Shown one piece after another: positions 27,035 to 38,068 of a stretch of DNA of 64,000 bases (positions are counted from its first letter, which is position 1; every line of letters starts with the position of its first letter). Source of the stretch: Chromohalobacter israelensis (GTDB lineage Bacteria; Pseudomonadota; Gammaproteobacteria; Pseudomonadales; Halomonadaceae); the NCBI GenBank assembly GCA_000761475.1, contig JQNW01000009.1:112218-176217 (forward strand), in the 5' to 3' direction. Below the pieces are notes generated by a model. The model saw nothing but the letters and a program-made list of their open reading frames with translations, made no database searches and was not told the origin of the DNA. Both the position numbers and the translations under genes were made by a program.

Positions 27035-28150
27035 ATGCTTAGAGTCGGTTTTGTCGGTTGGCGAGGAATGGTGGGGTCCGTCCTCATGCAACGCATGCGC
27101 GAGGATGGCGATTTCAGCGGCCTCGAGCCGGTGTTCTTCACGACCTCTCAGGTCGGCCAGCCTGGCCCCGACATCGGGGTCGAAGTGCCGCCCCTAAAGG
27201 ACGCCCGTGACCTGGAGGCCCTCAAGAGTCTCGACGTGGTGGTCACCGCTCAGGGTGGCGACTATACGGAAAGCGTCTACCGCCCGCTGCGCGAGGCTGG
27301 CTGGCAGGGCTATTGGATCGACGCCGCCAGCACGCTGCGCATGGCGGACGAGGCGACCATCGTGCTCGACCCGGTCAACCGTCACGTCATCGAGCGCAGT
27401 CTCGCCAACGGCGGCAAGACGTTCGTGGGCGGCAATTGTACCGTCAGCCTGATGCTGCTGGGCCTGGGCGGTTTGTTCGAGGCCAACATGGTGGAGTGGA
27501 TGACGTCCATGACCTACCAGGCCGCCTCGGGGTCCGGCGCCAAGCACATGCGCGAGCTGCTTTCCCAGATGGGCGCGCTGCATGGTGCGGCGTCATCGGC
27601 ACTGGCCGATCCCGGCAGCGCGATCCTGGATATCGACCGTCAGGTGACGCAGGCCATGCGTGGCGGGGATTTCCCCACCGAGCAGTTCGGCGAGCCGCTG
27701 GCCGGCAGTTTGTTGCCGTGGATCGACAAGGCGATGGACAACGGTCAGAGCAAGGAAGAGTGGAAAGGCGGGGTCGAGAGCAACAAGATTCTCGCCACTG
27801 GCGACTCGCCGATCCCCATCGATGGCTTGTGCGTGCGCATCGGCGCGATGCGTTCGCACAGCCAGGCGTTCACCATCAAGCTCAAGCAGGACGTGCCCCT
27901 CGACGAGATCGAGGATCGTCTGGCCAAGCACAACCAGTGGGCGAAGGTGATCCCCAACGACAAGGACGCCACCTTGAGCGGCCTGACGCCGGCCGCGGTG
28001 ACCGGCACGCTGGACGTGCCGGTCGGGCGCCTGCGCAAGCTGGCCATGGGGGGCGAATACCTGTCCGCCTTCTCGGTGGGCGATCAGTTGCTGTGGGGAG
28101 CGGCGGAACCGCTCAAGCGGATGCTCGGCATCCTGCGCGAGCAGCGTTGA
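27035..28150 (+). CDS. asd: Aspartate-semialdehyde dehydrogenase
   Basis: A 371-residue enzyme making aspartate semialdehyde for lysine, threonine, methionine, diaminopimelate and, in halophiles, ectoine. Seen: [15 protein letters not shown] loop at about residues 9-19, catalytic Cys in G-G-N-C-T-V near 135, and the His in R-I-G-A-M-R-S-H near 275. Length and motifs match the gammaproteobacterial Asd. AGGAGG precedes the ATG. A leuCDB-asd order is common in gammaproteobacteria. A terminator and then the group II intron follow. Confidence 0.96.
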   Translation: MLRVGFVGWRGMVGSVLMQRMREDGDFSGLEPVFFTTSQVGQPGPDIGVEVPPLKDARDLEALKSLDVVVTAQGGDYTESVYRPLREAGWQGYWIDAASTLRMADEATIVLDPVNRHVIERSLANGGKTFVGGNCTVSLMLLGLGGLFEANMVEWMTSMTYQAASGSGAKHMRELLSQMGALHGAASSALADPGSAILDIDRQVTQAMRGGDFPTEQFGEPLAGSLLPWIDKAMDNGQSKEEWKGGVESNKILATGDSPIPIDGLCVRIGAMRSHSQAFTIKLKQDVPLDEIEDRLAKHNQWAKVIPNDKDATLSGLTPAAVTGTLDVPVGRLRKLAMGGEYLSAFSVGDQLLWGAAEPLKRMLGILREQR

Positions 28151-28171
28151 TCGGATCGCCGGTCAGGCAAT

Positions 28172-28201
28172 GAAAAGGGCGCCCCAGCGGGCGCCCTTTT
28201 C
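28172..28201. terminator. Bidirectional intrinsic terminator after asd
   Basis: A perfect 13-bp stem, GAAAAGGGCGCCC (28172-28184) and GGGCGCCCTTTTC (28189-28201), with loop CAGC. It has an A-run on one side and a T-run on the other, so it could serve both asd and the converging aceA before the intron inserted. It is now about 1.9 kb from aceA. Confidence 0.92.
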
Positions 28202-28646
28202 GTTGTGCGCCAGGCATGGCGCGCAGCGCCAGACTGGCGCTGTTCCCGAGGGTGGTGCCTCGGGATGACTTGGGGGTGAAAGTCCCCTGTACGCCCGGCA
28301 AGGGGAAGTACTAGCCGACGGCAAGGGTGTCTTCTGCGAGGGAGAATCTGAAGGAAGCCCGAGGCAAAACGCTGGCCTGACGAACAGGAAGCGGATATGA
28401 GGCGTCCTGGCGGGGTGAGGTGGCAACGATCACCAACGCCCGGTACTTGCACGAAACGCCATGACGTACATCCGACAGGCATAAGCGGGAAGGTCGCGCG
28501 TCTTACCCTGGGAGGTCTGGTGGTCTGCCACAGTGCTACCGGCGTCGAAAGGCGACGGGAGGGGCCATCAGACGTCAGCCAAGGCCATAGTAAGGGCCGG
28601 TTCACCTCGGCACCAAGGGCCGAACATGAAGAACCGCGAGTAGGCG

Positions 28647-30056
28647 ATGACGTCTCGAGGATTGATCATGAAGACAGCAATGGGCGCTAACACCGCCACC
28701 CACCCAGAGGGGCCGGGGTGGAACCCCGCGCCCCAGCCGGTGGGCGTCGAGACGGTCCCGGCGTCGTCATCGTGGACGAAAGCGGAGCCCGCCCCGCTCA
28801 TGGAAGCCGTGGTAGAGAAGGCCAACATGGCGCGGGCTTACCGCCGGGTGGTCGCCAACCAGGGGGCGCCGGGTGCCGATGGCATGACGGTGGACCAGTT
28901 GACCGACCACCTGAAACAGTACTGGCCGACGCTGCGCGAGCGGCTGCTGGCCGGTGAGTACCACCCCAGCCCGATCCGAGCCGCCAAGATCCCCAAGCCC
29001 AAGGGCGGGACCCGACAGCTCGGCATTCCCACGGTCACCGACCGGCTGATCCAGCAGGCGCTGCTGCAGGTGCTGACGCCGATCTTCGATCCGGGCTTTT
29101 CCGCATCAAGCTACGGCTATCGCCCCGGGCGCAGTGCTCAGCAGGCTGTTTCGGCCATGAAGGCTCACGTTTCTGCCGGCCACCGCTGGGTGGTCGACCT
29201 CGACTTGGAAGCCTTCTTCGACCGGGTGAACCACGACCTGCTGATGGCGCGGATCGCGCGTCGCGTCCGCGACAAGCGGGTGTTGCGCCTGATCCGTCGC
29301 TATCTGGAAGCCGGGATGTTCCAGCACGGCTTGGCCGCGCCACGCCGACAGGGGACGCCCCAGGGCGGACCGCTGAGCCCGCTGCTGGCGAATATCCTGC
29401 TGGATGACGTGGACAAGGAACTGGAGCGCCGCGGTCACCGCTTCTGCCGCTACGCCGACGACATGCAGATCTATGTACGCAGTCGGCGAGCGGGTGAGCG
29501 CGTCATGGCCAGCCTGAGTGAGTATCTCGAGAACTCACTTCGGCTCATGGTCAACCATGCCAAAAGCGCGGTGGATCGCCCCTGGCAGCGAGGCTATCTG
29601 GGGTACACGCTGACTCGGCACAAGCTGCCACGGCTGACGCTGACCCAGGCCAGCTTGCAGCGCCTGATGCAGCGTGTCCGGGAGATCCTGAAGCGTGGCA
29701 GGGGGCACAACATCCGGCGAGTCACCGAGGCGTTGGCCCCCGTCCTACGCGGCTGGGCCAGCTACTTCAGCCTCGTCGATGTGAAGCGTCCCCTGGAAGC
29801 GCTGGATCAATGGGTACGCCGACGCTTGCGCTGCGTGATTTGGCGGCAGTGGAAACGTCCAGACACCCGGCGTCGGAAACTCCTGGCGCTAGGGTTGGAC
29901 GAGCCCCGTGCCAGGAAGTCAGCGGGGAATGGGCGAGGTCCTTGGTGGAATGCGGGCGCCTCGCACATGAATCAGGCCCTGCCACGGAAGTGGTTCGAGC
30001 AGCAGGGGCTGATCTCGGTACTCGACACGGCAAGAGGGCTTAGCCGTTCTTCATGA
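28647..30056 (+). CDS. ltrA: Group II intron reverse transcriptase/maturase
   Basis: A 469-residue intron-encoded protein. Seen: RT domain about residues 60-310 with Q-G-A-P-G-A-D-G-M, S-S-Y-G-Y-R-P-G-R-S, Q-G-T-P-Q-G-G-P-L-S-P-L-L-A-N-I and the catalytic Y-A-D-D at 269-272; then the GIIM maturase region (about 320-400, R-G-W-A-S-Y-F). There is no C-terminal HNH endonuclease, so integration would rely on single-stranded or replication-fork DNA. The stop codon runs into domain V. The frame is intact, with no stop or frameshift. Confidence 0.95.
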   Translation: MTSRGLIMKTAMGANTATHPEGPGWNPAPQPVGVETVPASSSWTKAEPAPLMEAVVEKANMARAYRRVVANQGAPGADGMTVDQLTDHLKQYWPTLRERLLAGEYHPSPIRAAKIPKPKGGTRQLGIPTVTDRLIQQALLQVLTPIFDPGFSASSYGYRPGRSAQQAVSAMKAHVSAGHRWVVDLDLEAFFDRVNHDLLMARIARRVRDKRVLRLIRRYLEAGMFQHGLAAPRRQGTPQGGPLSPLLANILLDDVDKELERRGHRFCRYADDMQIYVRSRRAGERVMASLSEYLENSLRLMVNHAKSAVDRPWQRGYLGYTLTRHKLPRLTLTQASLQRLMQRVREILKRGRGHNIRRVTEALAPVLRGWASYFSLVDVKRPLEALDQWVRRRLRCVIWRQWKRPDTRRRKLLALGLDEPRARKSAGNGRGPWWNAGASHMNQALPRKWFEQQGLISVLDTARGLSRSS

Positions 30057-30127
30057 ACCGCCGTATACCGAACGGTACGTACGGTGGTGTGAGAGGACGG
30101 GGGAGGCGACTCCCCCTCCTACTCGAT
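30055..30127 (+). ncRNA. Intron domains V and VI
   Basis: Domain V: ACCGCCGTATACC (30057-30069) pairs with GGTACGTACGGTGGT (30074-30088) around a G-A-A-C loop, the catalytic hairpin of group II introns. Domain VI: GAG-AGGA with GGGGGA pairs back through TCCCCC and TCCT-A-CTC; the unpaired A at 30121 is the expected branch point. Confidence 0.88.
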
Positions 30128-30145
30128 GGGGGAGTGTGTGGCGTG

Positions 30146-31456
30146 TCAGAACTGCGCTTCCTCGGTGGAGCCCTTGAGGGCGGTCACCGACGACACTCCG
30201 CCCTGGATGACGTTGGTCATGTCGTCGAAGTAGCCGGTGCCCACTTCCTGCTGGTGAGCGACGAAGGTGTAGCCGCGTTCGGCGGCCTCGAATTCCGGCT
30301 GCTGGACCTTCTCGACGTAGTGCTTCATGCCTTCGCCCTGAGCGTAGCTGTGGGCGAGATCGAACATGTTGTACCACATGTTGTGAATGCCCGCTAAGGT
30401 GATGAACTGGTAGGTGTAGCCCATGTCGGCCAGGGCCTGCTGGAACCCGGCGATCTCGGCATCGTCGAGATTCTTCTTCCAGTTGAAGGACGGCGAGCAG
30501 TTGTAGGCCAGCAGTTGCCCCGGATATTCGCGATGGATCGCCTCGGCGAAGCGCCTGGCTTCGTCGAGATCCGGCTTGGCGGTTTCGCACCAGATGATGT
30601 CGGCGAAGGGCGCGTAGGCCAGGCCTCGCGAGATGGCCTGATCGAGGCCGGCATTGACCCGATAGAAGCCTTCGGCGGTGCGTTCCCCGGTGATGAAGGG
30701 CTTGTCGTAATCATCCACGTCGGCGGTGATCAGGTTGGCGGCATTGGCGTCGGTGCGCGCGATGACCAGCGTCGGCGTGCCCGCGACGTCGGCGGCCAGA
30801 CGGGCGGCGACCAGCTTCTGCACGGCCTCCTGCGTGGGCACCAGCACCTTGCCGCCCATGTGGCCGCACTTCTTGACCGCGGCGAGCTGATCCTCGAAAT
30901 GCACGCCACTGGCACCGGCACGGATCATTGCCGTCATCAGTTCGTAGGCGTTGAGCACGCCGCCGAATCCCGCCTCGGCGTCGGCGACGATGGGGGCGAA
31001 GTAATCGACGAAGTCGGCATCGCCGGGGTTGGCGCCCTTCTGCCACTGGATCTGATCCGCGCGGCGGAAACTGTTGTTGATGCGTTCGACGACCTTGGGC
31101 ACCGAGTCCACCGGATAGAGCGACTGGTCGGGATACATCGACAGGTAGCTGTTGTTGTCGGCGGCGACCTGCCAGCCCGAGAGATAGATCGCCTCGATAC
31201 CTGCCTTGACCTGCTGCATGGCCTGGCCGCCGGTCAGCGCGCCGAGGCAGTTGACGTAGCCCTTGCGGGCCTCGCCGTTGACCAGTCGCCAGAGCTTCTC
31301 GGCGCCGCGGCTGGCCAGCGTGTGCGCTTCGTTGACGCTGCCGCGAAGTCGAACCACATCTTCGGCACTGTACGGACGCTTGACGTCCTTCCAGCGCGGA
31401 TTCTCGTTCCAATCCTTTTCCAACGCAGCGATTTGCTGTTCGCGTGTCTGGGACAT
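30146..31456 (-). CDS. aceA: Isocitrate lyase
   Basis: A 436-residue glyoxylate-shunt enzyme that splits isocitrate to succinate and glyoxylate. Seen: the catalytic K-K-C-G-H-M-G-G-K near residue 193, metal/substrate segment H-F-E-D-Q-L, and N-C-S-P-S-F-N-W near 320. The ATG at 31456 (AGAGG upstream) gives the standard M-S-Q-T-R-E-Q-Q start; an in-frame start 55 codons upstream would cross the promoter region. Its 3' side is 18 bp from the group II intron, so transcription reads into the intron's antisense strand. Malate synthase is not nearby. Confidence 0.96.
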   Translation of the reverse strand: MSQTREQQIAALEKDWNENPRWKDVKRPYSAEDVVRLRGSVNEAHTLASRGAEKLWRLVNGEARKGYVNCLGALTGGQAMQQVKAGIEAIYLSGWQVAADNNSYLSMYPDQSLYPVDSVPKVVERINNSFRRADQIQWQKGANPGDADFVDYFAPIVADAEAGFGGVLNAYELMTAMIRAGASGVHFEDQLAAVKKCGHMGGKVLVPTQEAVQKLVAARLAADVAGTPTLVIARTDANAANLITADVDDYDKPFITGERTAEGFYRVNAGLDQAISRGLAYAPFADIIWCETAKPDLDEARRFAEAIHREYPGQLLAYNCSPSFNWKKNLDDAEIAGFQQALADMGYTYQFITLAGIHNMWYNMFDLAHSYAQGEGMKHYVEKVQQPEFEAAERGYTFVAHQQEVGTGYFDDMTNVIQGGVSSVTALKGSTEEAQF

Positions 31457-31576
31457 GTCGCTTGCCTCTTGGTCGTCGTGAGCATGTGGGGCGAGCCCGA
31501 AAGGGCGATCCACGTCGAACCGAGGTGTCGTCTTTTTCGCCAGGGCGGGCCTGGTGGCGCGGTTGTTGCGCTGCGA

Positions 31577-31592
31577 TAAAACGATCGTTTTA
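31577..31592. promoter_or_regulatory. 16-bp palindrome upstream of aceA
   Basis: TAAAACGATCGTTTTA is a perfect palindrome 121 bp before the aceA start, in an A/T-rich patch. Its length and symmetry suit an operator for a dimeric regulator of the glyoxylate shunt; the regulator is unknown. Confidence 0.5.
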
Positions 31593-31661
31593 ACCTCGGC
31601 TTTGAGGAAAATATGACGCACACGAGACGTGGCAACAATGCGTAGTTAGGCGCAGATTTCG

Positions 31662-31706
31662 TTGTAGTTTGACTACAAGATGCCGCCATGCAGCGGCGTC
31701 TTGTAG
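31662..31706. promoter_or_regulatory. Nested inverted repeats between the GNAT gene and aceA
   Basis: TTGTAG-TTTGA-CTACAA (31662-31678) overlaps a larger hairpin in which CTACAAGATGCCGC (31673-31686) pairs with GCGGCGTCTTGTAG (31693-31706) with one G-T pair. The TTGTAG/CTACAA element thus occurs three times in 45 bp. It lies 37 bp after the GNAT stop on the minus strand and could be its terminator (no U-run) or an operator for aceA. Confidence 0.45.
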
Positions 31707-31742
31707 CCCTGTTTCGGGAAGGACAGTGCGAGCGACGACAAG

Positions 31743-32165
31743 CTATTGAAAAGTCAGGCTCATGTGGCGGTGGGGAATGTTGGCGTCGAGGAAGGTCTCG
31801 CCGTGGGCGACAAAGCCGAGACGTTCGTAGAAGGGAATCGCGTAGGTCTGGGCATCGAGATGCACGGCGTCGTGACCTTGCTGACGCGCCTTTTCCATCA
31901 TGGCTTCCATCAGATGTAGCCCCAGCCCCTGGCCGCGACCCTCGCGCAGGATCGCGACGCGGCCGATATGGCCGTCCGGCAGCAGGCGGGCGGTCCCCAT
32001 GGGCCGCCCCTCGACACGCAGCAGTACATGCAGGCACCGGGGATCGCGACCGTCCCACTCTTCGTCTTGCGGGACCTGCTGTTCCTCGATGAACACGGTC
32101 TTGCGAATCGCGCTGCAAGCCGCCCCCAGCGTGGCCCAGTCACCGCTTGCGATCTCGAGCGTCAT
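31743..32165 (-). CDS. GNAT-family N-acetyltransferase (ElaA-like)
   Basis: A 140-residue acetyltransferase. Seen: I-R-K-T-V-F-I-E-E-Q-Q-V-P near residue 22, acetyl-CoA loop R-E-G-R-G-Q-G-L-G near 80 and the F-Y-E-R-L-G-F end motif, as in ElaA/YjcF-type GNATs. The ATG at 32165 is one base after the stop of the upstream uL16 hydroxylase gene and AGGAGG lies inside that gene's end, so the two are coupled. Substrate unknown. Confidence 0.8.
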   Translation of the reverse strand: MTLEIASGDWATLGAACSAIRKTVFIEEQQVPQDEEWDGRDPRCLHVLLRVEGRPMGTARLLPDGHIGRVAILREGRGQGLGLHLMEAMMEKARQQGHDAVHLDAQTYAIPFYERLGFVAHGETFLDANIPHRHMSLTFQ

Positions 32166-32166
32166 G

Positions 32167-33360
32167 TCACGCCTCCTCGTCCTCGGCATCCTCGTCCTGC
32201 CACTGCAGACTGCCGCGGTTGAGCAACTCGGTGAGCAGCGTCAGGGCAGCGTCGTCGAGATGTTCTGCCAGGGTGGCGGCATGCAGCGGCGTGGTGTCGG
32301 CGAGCAGGCGGGCCAGCGGCGGCGGGCAGGCATGACCGTCGCCATCCACGAACAGGGTGGTCTCGCCGCCTTCATCATGAAAGGCGAAGCGCGAGCCCAG
32401 GGCGCGTTCCAGGTAACGGCCTTGTGTCAGCGCCTCGGCGGTGGCCGCGCTGTCCATCGGCGTGTCGAGCGGGGCGAGCTGATCGACGTACTTGGGCTGC
32501 GTCATGACACGGCCGAACCACTGGGCCATCTGTGCCGGGTCGTCGATGACCGAGAGCATCAGTCGCCGCAGCCGGGTGATGGCCTGATCGTCGAGTTGAG
32601 CGGCATGCGCGCAGGGAGCGAGATCGGGGTCGGTGTAGCGCCGGGAATCGGGCTGCATTTCGCCGAGATAGTCGGCGAACGAGGTGATGACCTCGTCGGC
32701 GGAGGGGGCCCGGAAACCGATCGAATAGGTCATGCAGTCGGCGCTCTGACTGACGCCGTGATGAGCGATGCGCGGCGGCAGATACAGCATGTCGCCGGGC
32801 TCGAGCACCCAGTCCTCGTCCGCCGTCACCTCGAAGCGCTCGAGCATGCGCAGGTCGATGCCCGAGACGATCGGGGCATCGTCGGGCTGCTCGCCGCCGA
32901 GTTGCCAACGCCGCTGGCCGCTGCCCTGGAGCAGGAAGACGTCGTAATTGTCCACGTGCGGGCCCACGCTGCCTTCGGGAGGCGCGTAGCTGACCATGAC
33001 GTCGTCGAGTCGCCAGCGCGGCAGGAAGTCGAAGGCATCGAGCAGGGCTGCGACCTCGGGGACGTAATGGTCGACGGCCTGGACCAGCAGGGTCCATTCT
33101 CGGTCGGGCAGGCGCGCGAAGGTGGCGTCATCGAAAGGCCCGTGGCTGACCTGCCAGGGCTTGTCGGGGCCCTGGGCTTCGACGAGCCGGGCCTCGATGC
33201 CGTCTTCGCAGGCCAGGCCGGCGAGTTCCTCGGGGGCAAGCGGCGACGCGAAGTCGGGGAATGCGCCACGAATCAGCAGCGGTTTTTTCTGCCAGTAGTC
33301 ACGCAGGAAGGTCTCGGCGGTCAAGCCGCCGAGTATCGATAGGGGAGTGTCGCTCGACAT
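32167..33360 (-). CDS. roxA: Ribosomal protein uL16 3-hydroxylase (RoxA/YcfD, cupin)
   Basis: A 397-residue JmjC-type Fe(II)/2-oxoglutarate oxygenase that hydroxylates an arginine of ribosomal protein L16 (uL16). Seen: iron-binding H-V-D in V-G-P-H-V-D-N-Y-D near residue 128 and the distal His in P-P-R-I-A-H-H-G-V near 190, plus a C-terminal winged-helix-like domain. Length is near YcfD (373). ATG at 33360 has GAGG upstream. It is coupled to the GNAT gene and follows purB, with about 145 bp between. Confidence 0.88.
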   Translation of the reverse strand: MSSDTPLSILGGLTAETFLRDYWQKKPLLIRGAFPDFASPLAPEELAGLACEDGIEARLVEAQGPDKPWQVSHGPFDDATFARLPDREWTLLVQAVDHYVPEVAALLDAFDFLPRWRLDDVMVSYAPPEGSVGPHVDNYDVFLLQGSGQRRWQLGGEQPDDAPIVSGIDLRMLERFEVTADEDWVLEPGDMLYLPPRIAHHGVSQSADCMTYSIGFRAPSADEVITSFADYLGEMQPDSRRYTDPDLAPCAHAAQLDDQAITRLRRLMLSVIDDPAQMAQWFGRVMTQPKYVDQLAPLDTPMDSAATAEALTQGRYLERALGSRFAFHDEGGETTLFVDGDGHACPPPLARLLADTTPLHAATLAEHLDDAALTLLTELLNRGSLQWQDEDAEDEEA

Positions 33361-33482
33361 GAGAACCTCGGGACTCGAAAGGGATGAGTGGGCAACCGCG
33401 ACCATGTGTGAAGCTTAAAGCGCGGCGTTGCGCGCCTGGAAGCCGGAAGAAAAGGCTTGGCATCGTCGGTGGTGAGTTCATG

Positions 33483-33502
33483 CCAGCTTCCAGCTTCCAG
33501 CT
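33483..33502. repeat. 7-bp tandem repeat after purB
   Basis: CCAGCTT repeated almost three times, directly after the purB stop, with a partly complementary CTGGAAGCCGGAAG stretch at about 33437-33450. It may form a weak hairpin that ends purB transcription. It may also be a dispersed intergenic repeat. Confidence 0.5.
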
Positions 33503-33504
33503 GC

Positions 33505-34914
<1,410 letters not shown>

Positions 34915-35559
34915 TCAGTGGCCATCCAGAGCGGCCAGGGACTTCTTGATGCCCTGGCGTTGAAACAGCAGTTTCCAGCGGCGGCCACCCTGCTGGTGCC
35001 AGAGCAGGGCGAAACGCACCCCGGTGAGCAGGGCGGCACGCACGCGCTCGGGCATCATGCGGCTTTGCAGCAGGCTGGGATCGCCCTGTACGACAATGCG
35101 GTAGCGGAACGTGGACAAGGTGTCCTGGTACAGCTGACCGAGGCTGGCGATCACGTTCTCGTGAGTTTCGCCGAAATGCTCGGCCTGACCCTGGATGCGG
35201 GTCAGGCGCTCCCCCAGCGACGCCATCATGGCGTCGTCCTTGCGCAGCTTCTGCATCAGCAGGACCAGCGAAAACCCGTAGCGCATGACGGCGGGATCGC
35301 TGTGCTGGCGGTTCATCACGGCGCTGAGGGTATCGATGCCCAGGCGCAGGTTGTTGTGGTGGCCACCGTAGATGGTCGCGAAACTGTCGGGATTGGTATC
35401 CAGCGTGGCGCGAATCAGCGTGTTCCAGGCGCGTTCGTCGCATTGCCCGGTGCGCGCGAGTTGATCGACCACCGCGGCGGCCTGAAAGACACCGGCCAAC
35501 GCCAGGGCCTGGCGTGTGACAGCGCTCTGCGGCGCGTTCTGAATCGGGGTCGGTGTCAT
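34915..35559 (-). CDS. hflD: High frequency lysogenization protein HflD homolog
   Basis: A 214-residue, mostly helical protein of the HflD family, a peripheral membrane protein that in Escherichia coli affects lambda CII. Seen: [13 protein letters not shown] near residue 27, [12 protein letters not shown] near 93 and [14 protein letters not shown] near 177. Its ATG overlaps the mnmA stop (ATGA). The mnmA-hflD-purB order is conserved. Confidence 0.92.
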   Translation of the reverse strand: MTPTPIQNAPQSAVTRQALALAGVFQAAAVVDQLARTGQCDERAWNTLIRATLDTNPDSFATIYGGHHNNLRLGIDTLSAVMNRQHSDPAVMRYGFSLVLLMQKLRKDDAMMASLGERLTRIQGQAEHFGETHENVIASLGQLYQDTLSTFRYRIVVQGDPSLLQSRMMPERVRAALLTGVRFALLWHQQGGRRWKLLFQRQGIKKSLAALDGH

Positions 35560-36710
35560 GCGGCGTTATCTCCTCGATGCTCGCTGTGGTTCCAGGTCGA
35601 ACGGATGACGCCACCGCCCAGGCAGATGTCGCCGTCGTAGAGCACCAGGGACTGTCCCGGCGTGACTGCACGCTGGGGCTCGTCGAAATGCGCCTCGACG
35701 CCGCCGTCCTCGAGCACGCGGACGTGACAGGCGACGTCCTGCTGGCGGTAGCGGGTCTTCGCCTGGAGGCGTGCCTCTGGCGCCGGCGGTTGACCGGCGA
35801 CCCATTCCACGGGCTCGGTGCTCAGGCTGTCGGTATACAAGAGCGGGTGATGCTTGCCCTGCACGGCGATCAGCACGTTGCGCTCGAGGTCCTTGGCCGC
35901 TACGTACCAGGGCGCATCGGGATGATTGGGCAGGCCGCCGATGCCCAGTCCCTGGCGCTGGCCGAGGGTGTAGTACATCAGCCCCATGTGCTCGCCGATG
36001 ACCTCGCCCTCGGGCGTTTCGATGACGCCCGGTTGCGCGGGCAGGTATTGTTTCAGGAAGTCGCTGAAGCGCCGTTCACCGATGAAGCAGATGCCCGTGG
36101 AATCCTTCTTGCGCGCCGTGGTCAGGCCGTGGCGCTCAGCGATGGCGCGCACCTCGCTTTTCTCCATCTCGCCGACCGGGAACAGCGTGCGCGCGATGGC
36201 GGCCTCCGGCACGGCGTGCAGGAAGTAGCTCTGGTCCTTGTTGGCATCGAGCCCCTTGAGCAGCCGGCAGTGACCGTCGCGCCAGCCCTGACGGACGTAA
36301 TGGCCCGTGGCGATCTTCTCGGCACCGAGCATCTCGGCGTACTCGAGGAAGACTTTGAACTTGATCTCGCGGTTGCAGAGGATATCGGGATTGGGCGTGC
36401 GGCCGGCCTTGTACTCGGCGAGAAAATGCTCGAAGACGTTATCCCAATACTCGGCGGCGAAGTTCGCCGTGTGCAACGTGATGCCCAGGGTGTCGCATAC
36501 GGCCTGGGCGTCGGCAAGATCTTCCTTGGCGGTGCAGTATTCGGTGCCGTCGTCCTCGTCCCAGTTCTTCATGAACAGGCCTTCGACCGCATAGCCCTGC
36601 TCCAGCAGGGTCAGGGCGGTCACGGACGAATCGACGCCGCCCGACATGCCGACGATGACTTTGCACGCGGTGGTGGCCCCCGCGGCCCGGGATCCCGTGG
36701 CGTGAGACAT
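35556..36710 (-). CDS. mnmA: tRNA 2-thiouridine(34) synthase
   Basis: A 384-residue tRNA thiolase that puts sulfur on U34 of Lys, Glu and Gln tRNAs. Seen: the ATP-binding P-loop G-M-S-G-G-V-D-S-S near residue 21, catalytic Cys in P-N-P-D-I-L-C-N near 109 and the second Cys in G-I-C-F-I-G near 205. The ATG at 36710 has GAGAG upstream; a GTG two codons earlier is also possible. It is coupled by ATGA overlap to hflD and lies about 85 bp after the nudix gene. Confidence 0.96.
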   Translation of the reverse strand: MSHATGSRAAGATTACKVIVGMSGGVDSSVTALTLLEQGYAVEGLFMKNWDEDDGTEYCTAKEDLADAQAVCDTLGITLHTANFAAEYWDNVFEHFLAEYKAGRTPNPDILCNREIKFKVFLEYAEMLGAEKIATGHYVRQGWRDGHCRLLKGLDANKDQSYFLHAVPEAAIARTLFPVGEMEKSEVRAIAERHGLTTARKKDSTGICFIGERRFSDFLKQYLPAQPGVIETPEGEVIGEHMGLMYYTLGQRQGLGIGGLPNHPDAPWYVAAKDLERNVLIAVQGKHHPLLYTDSLSTEPVEWVAGQPPAPEARLQAKTRYRQQDVACHVRVLEDGGVEAHFDEPQRAVTPGQSLVLYDGDICLGGGVIRSTWNHSEHRGDNAA

Positions 36711-36795
36711 GGTCACTCTCGAATGGGTGGAGGATGAATGGCTGTCAAAACGGCCATTATACCTGAAACCGGCTTCAGGCTTCGAGATCGCGGCA

Positions 36796-37245
36796 TCAGC
36801 GTTCGTGAATCACGTCGAGAGGAAACTGGCGTCCGGCCATGGCGTCGCGGATCCGCTTGAGCACCAGCGGGCTGCGCAGGCGATGCGAGCGTTCCAGGGC
36901 TTCGATCTCGTCGAGCGTCAGCCAGTGCGCGGCGACGATGCCGCTGTCCAGATCGTTGCCCAGATGGGCGAGGGGGATGCCGACGAAGGCATGACTGTGA
37001 AAGATCAGGTCGTCGGGTGCGGTATAGACGTAAAGCCCCAGATAGCCGGTCAAGGTGATATGCCAGGCGGCCTCCTCGCGGGTTTCGCGTTCGGCGGCCT
37101 GGGTCAGACGCTCGCCGGGCTCGAGATGGCCGGCGGGCTGGTTGAACAGGCTGAAGGGCCCGCCCTTGTCTTCCTCGACCAGCAGGTAACGGCCCGCGCG
37201 CTCGATGACGCTGGCGACGGTGACATGGGGAGACCAGCGGCTCAT
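36796..37245 (-). CDS. nudJ: Nudix hydrolase (NudJ-like)
   Basis: A 149-residue Nudix protein. The Nudix box is [20 protein letters not shown], followed by A-A-W where most have a Gly; the metal-binding E residues (R-E-x2-E-E) are present. Escherichia coli NudJ is a phosphatase acting on HMP-PP and nucleoside phosphates. ATG at 37245 overlaps the rluE stop by 4 bp. The rluE-nudJ-mnmA order is as in Escherichia coli. Confidence 0.87.
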   Translation of the reverse strand: MSRWSPHVTVASVIERAGRYLLVEEDKGGPFSLFNQPAGHLEPGERLTQAAERETREEAAWHITLTGYLGLYVYTAPDDLIFHSHAFVGIPLAHLGNDLDSGIVAAHWLTLDEIEALERSHRLRSPLVLKRIRDAMAGRQFPLDVIHER

Positions 37246-37841
37246 CGGCGACTCCGGCGGCGCTTGTGGGAGGAAGCCGGCGCGGCCTGGGCGCGCGGCG
37301 CATGCAGGGTCTCGCGGCGCCATTCACCAGGCGCCAGCCCGGCGAGGCGCCATGGTCCGATGGCGACACGAATCAAGCGTAGCGTGGGGTGGCCGACATG
37401 CGCCGTCATGCGGCGAACCTGGCGATTGCGTCCTTCGCTCAGGGTGAGCTCGAGCCACGCGGTCGGCACGGCCTCGCGATGCCGCACGGGCGGGTGGCGT
37501 GGCGCGACATCGGGTGACTCGAGACGGCGTACCTTGGCCGGGCGGGTGGGGCCGTCACGCAGCGTCACGCCCTGGCGCAGGGCCTGCAATGCGGCGGGCT
37601 CCGGCTCGCCCTCGACCTGCACCCAGTAGGTCTTGGGCTGCTTGTGGCGAGGATGACTGATGCGATGCGCCAGTGCGCCGTCTCCGGTGAGCAGCAGCAA
37701 GCCTTCCGAGTCGTAGTCGAGACGCCCGGCCGGGTAGATGTCGGGCACGTCGATGGCCTCGGCAAGCGTGGCGCGTCCCCGTGTATCGGTGAACTGCGAG
37801 AGCATTTGGTAAGGTTTATGCAGCAGGTACAGCGAACTCAT
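37242..37841 (-). CDS. rluE: 23S rRNA pseudouridine(2457) synthase
   Basis: A 199-residue RsuA-family pseudouridine synthase. Seen: the catalytic [14 protein letters not shown] motif near residue 39 with its Asp, K-T-Y-W-V-Q-V near 70 and [11 protein letters not shown] near 135. There is no N-terminal S4 domain, as expected for RluE. The ATG at 37841 is chosen because conservation starts at the family's N-terminus (L-L-H-K-P-Y); the 75 codons upstream are not conserved. The C-terminus is a basic, Arg-rich tail. Confidence 0.92.
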   Translation of the reverse strand: MSSLYLLHKPYQMLSQFTDTRGRATLAEAIDVPDIYPAGRLDYDSEGLLLLTGDGALAHRISHPRHKQPKTYWVQVEGEPEPAALQALRQGVTLRDGPTRPAKVRRLESPDVAPRHPPVRHREAVPTAWLELTLSEGRNRQVRRMTAHVGHPTLRLIRVAIGPWRLAGLAPGEWRRETLHAPRAQAAPASSHKRRRSRR

Positions 37842-38068
37842 TGGCGGTCTCGGGCCTGTCGACGGCGGCGCACATGGGGCAAAGCCTACTCCGCACCCGG
37901 GGCGCAATGCCATACTTGCGGGGTACCGGGGCGCGTGTTTTTTCGCGGCGCCCGCCTTGCATCCACGTGCGGCCGGCCGCACATTGAGAGAACCGGAGCG
38001 GCCGGTGGCGTTCACCCTGGTGACCCTGCCCCGTCGAATCCGGCGCGCACTTACGGACATTTCCATCT

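Larger units (their letters stand above)
28205..30127 (+). mobile_element. Group II intron with maturase gene
   Basis: About 1.92 kb. The 5' end GTGCGCC at 28205 fits the group II GUGYG rule. About 440 nt of structured, non-coding RNA domains I-III follow, then the reverse transcriptase gene (domain IV), a domain V hairpin at 30057-30088 and a domain VI hairpin (30091-30124) with a bulged A at 30121. The 3' end is placed at 30127 (C-G-A-T, 6 nt after the bulged A). The insertion point is 3 bp after the asd terminator and 18 bp from the aceA stop, in sense with asd. The element looks full length and potentially active. Ends are inferred within a few bases. Subclass is uncertain. Confidence 0.9.

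Noticed and set aside
28205..28646. Possible small protein genes in the 5' part of the intron
   Set aside because: This part folds as intron RNA domains I-III; short frames there lack SD and composition bias.
28205..30127. Retron, DGR or CRISPR-linked reverse transcriptase
   Set aside because: The RT has a maturase domain and is bounded by group II 5' end, domain V and domain VI; no variable repeat, msr/msd or cas gene is near.
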